Below are positions 6,513 to 7,938 of a DNA stretch of 7,938 bases, in pieces. The translations under genes were made by a program, and so were the position numbers. Each line of letters starts with the position of its first letter. The stretch's first letter is position 1. Where the stretch lies: contig JAKANG010000046.1 of NCBI GenBank assembly GCA_021812505.1, forward strand, positions 1-7,938, given 5' to 3'. The DNA comes from Pseudomonadota bacterium (lineage in GTDB: Bacteria; Pseudomonadota; Alphaproteobacteria; Rhizobiales; Beijerinckiaceae). The notes beneath the pieces were generated by a model, which was given only the letters and a program-made list of their open reading frames with translations, had not been told where the DNA came from and did no database searches.

Positions 6513-7938
6513 TCAGAAATCGACCTTCATGCCGGCGTACAGGGTGCGGCCCAGGCCGGGGACAGGCGTTCCCCACGGCACGCCGTTCAGCGACATGGTC
6601 CTGCCTTGGCCGACGTAGGCCCCGCCCAGCGGCGGGTCATAGAGACGGTTGAACAGGTTTTCGACGCCGAAATTGAAATGGACGTTTTGCCAGTTATAGG
6701 CGCCGCGAAGGTTGAACAGGCCATAGCCCGCCGTCCACATCTCGTTGCGCTGCGCGGAGACATAGTTCTTGTCCGCCACCGCCACGAATTCGACGTCGCC
6801 TTCCCATCCGCCCAGCCTGTGGATCAGGGTCACTTTGCCGTTGAGCGGCATCATGTTGTACAGGCCGGTGTTCAGCGAGATATCCTTGCCGTTGGCGTCG
6901 CTGAGCATGCCCGCCACGCTGAAATCGCCGTAGGCCGTCCTGGCGATCGGCGCCTTGGCCGACAGGTCGAAGCCATAGATGCGCGCGTCCTCGTTCATGT
7001 ATTGCAGGATCACGAACTGACCGGTCTTCAGCGTGGTCGCCGGCACATTCGTGCCCGGTTTCACCTGTATGGCGTCGATATAGTCGTACACATAAGAGTA
7101 ATAGGGCGAGAACTTGACTTCGGTCTCGCGGTCGGCGCTGTGCCAGCTGAGGTCCAGGCTCACCTTTTCCGCGATTTCGGGCTTCAGATTGGGATTGCCC
7201 AGATAGCCGTTGCCGTCGCCATAGAAATTGTTCATGACCGCCGGCATGCCGGCTGGCGACCATGTATAGAGCTCGTAGAGGTTCGGCGCCTGCCCTGTCT
7301 GCGCCAAGCCCAGCACGGCGTCCACGTTGGCGTTGGGCGTATAGTGCAGCAGCGCCGACAAATCGAGATTGTTGAAGTCGCGCGCGCGATCCATGGCGTT
7401 GAATGTCGCGAGCGTCCCGACCGAGCTTGTCTGGTACATCGCCATCGTGTTGTAGCCGTGAACCGGCCCGGTGTTCGTCTCGACCAGCTCATAGCGCGCG
7501 CCGAGCAAGGTGCTTACGGTCGGCGTCCACTGGCGCTCCCACTCGAGATAGGGCGAATAGCGGTCGCGCTCGCCATTGTTGATGTTCCAAAAGGTCAGGG
7601 GCGACATCCCGCCGGAGCAGTTTCCGACGCCGCAATTGGGCGATGGCGGCCACCAGTCGTTCAAATTGTACCATTGCAGGTCGTAGCCGACGCGCAGCAC
7701 GTCCCGGCTCGTGATATTGATGTCCGCCTTGGTGGAATTGCCGAAGGTGTTGCTCATCGTGTTCATCGGCATCCCGAGAACAGGATAGACGACCCCGTTC
7801 TTGCCCGTCACGGACCCGTAGAGGAAAAGCTTGTCCGGACCAAAGTTCATATAATGGTCGACATGCTGCCAATAGGCGCGAGTCTCGACATCGCCCCAGC
7901 TGAACGCGCCGAAATAGCGCAGGTTTATCCCGGTCTCC
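6513..7938 (-). CDS. TonB-dependent outer-membrane receptor, C-terminal part (partial at right edge)
   Basis: At least 474 residues of the beta-barrel of a TonB-dependent receptor are visible. The frame is open to the right edge, so the signal peptide, TonB box, plug and first strands lie outside. Barrel features include alternating aromatic strands, APNLYELYTW, the YLGNPNLKPEIAEKVSLDL motif typical of these receptors, FNFGVENLFNRLYDPPLGG near the end, and a terminal MKVDF ending in Phe, the outer-membrane assembly signal. Visible loops carry clustered Met and Cys, namely YPVLGMPMNTM (7787-7755) and NCGVGNCSGGM (7637-7605). Together with WNINNGERDR and GPVHGYN these resemble OprC-like copper receptors, which suggests a metal substrate, but a general TonB-dependent receptor call is the safe one. 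It lies directly upstream of exbB-exbD-tonB on the same strand, implying a dedicated energising complex. Confidence 0.93.
   Translation of the reverse strand, partial: ETGINLRYFGAFSWGDVETRAYWQHVDHYMNFGPDKLFLYGSVTGKNGVVYPVLGMPMNTMSNTFGNSTKADINITSRDVLRVGYDLQWYNLNDWWPPSPNCGVGNCSGGMSPLTFWNINNGERDRYSPYLEWERQWTPTVSTLLGARYELVETNTGPVHGYNTMAMYQTSSVGTLATFNAMDRARDFNNLDLSALLHYTPNANVDAVLGLAQTGQAPNLYELYTWSPAGMPAVMNNFYGDGNGYLGNPNLKPEIAEKVSLDLSWHSADRETEVKFSPYYSYVYDYIDAIQVKPGTNVPATTLKTGQFVILQYMNEDARIYGFDLSAKAPIARTAYGDFSVAGMLSDANGKDISLNTGLYNMMPLNGKVTLIHRLGGWEGDVEFVAVADKNYVSAQRNEMWTAGYGLFNLRGAYNWQNVHFNFGVENLFNRLYDPPLGGAYVGQGRTMSLNGVPWGTPVPGLGRTLYAGMKVDF

Overview
The window is GC-rich with strong G/C preference at third codon positions, and its genes are of proteobacterial type. 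An ExbB/ExbD/TonB set, a TonB-dependent receptor and a Hint_2-type surface protein together suggest an alphaproteobacterium, perhaps Hyphomicrobiales such as the Beijerinckiaceae/Methylocystaceae. That placement is inferred from the style of the proteins and not from any marker gene.

Layout, left to right. The left edge (1-132) may hold the 3' end of a plus-strand gene that I cannot name. On the minus strand, 90-1652 encodes a membrane-anchored, stand-alone FMN/3Fe-4S glutamate synthase-like protein. A 111-bp divergent intergenic region separates it from a plus-strand fumarylacetoacetate hydrolase (FAH) family enzyme of about 229 residues (1764-2453). That gene converges, with only 20 bp between stops, on a minus-strand gene (2474-4231) for a large protein with a beta-rich repeat passenger, a Hint self-processing-type domain and a C-terminal accessory domain. 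The 5' part of this gene and its upstream region are strikingly AT-rich and contain a consensus-like promoter and a near-perfect ribosome binding site.

The right half is a TonB energy-transduction and uptake cluster, all on the minus strand. In transcription order it runs: TonB-dependent outer-membrane receptor (only its C-terminal part is visible, running off the right edge), exbB, exbD, tonB. exbB and exbD overlap by one base and tonB follows after 36 bp, so these three are very probably one operon. ExbB/ExbD would use the proton-motive force to energise TonB, which spans the periplasm to open the adjacent receptor. Met- and Cys-containing extracellular-type loops and overall resemblance to OprC-like receptors suggest a metal, possibly copper, as substrate; this is inference.

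I see no RNA genes, CRISPR arrays, transposases or attachment sites. I find no clearly new multi-gene system. The observation most worth following is the compositionally mosaic Hint-domain gene with its own AT-rich promoter.
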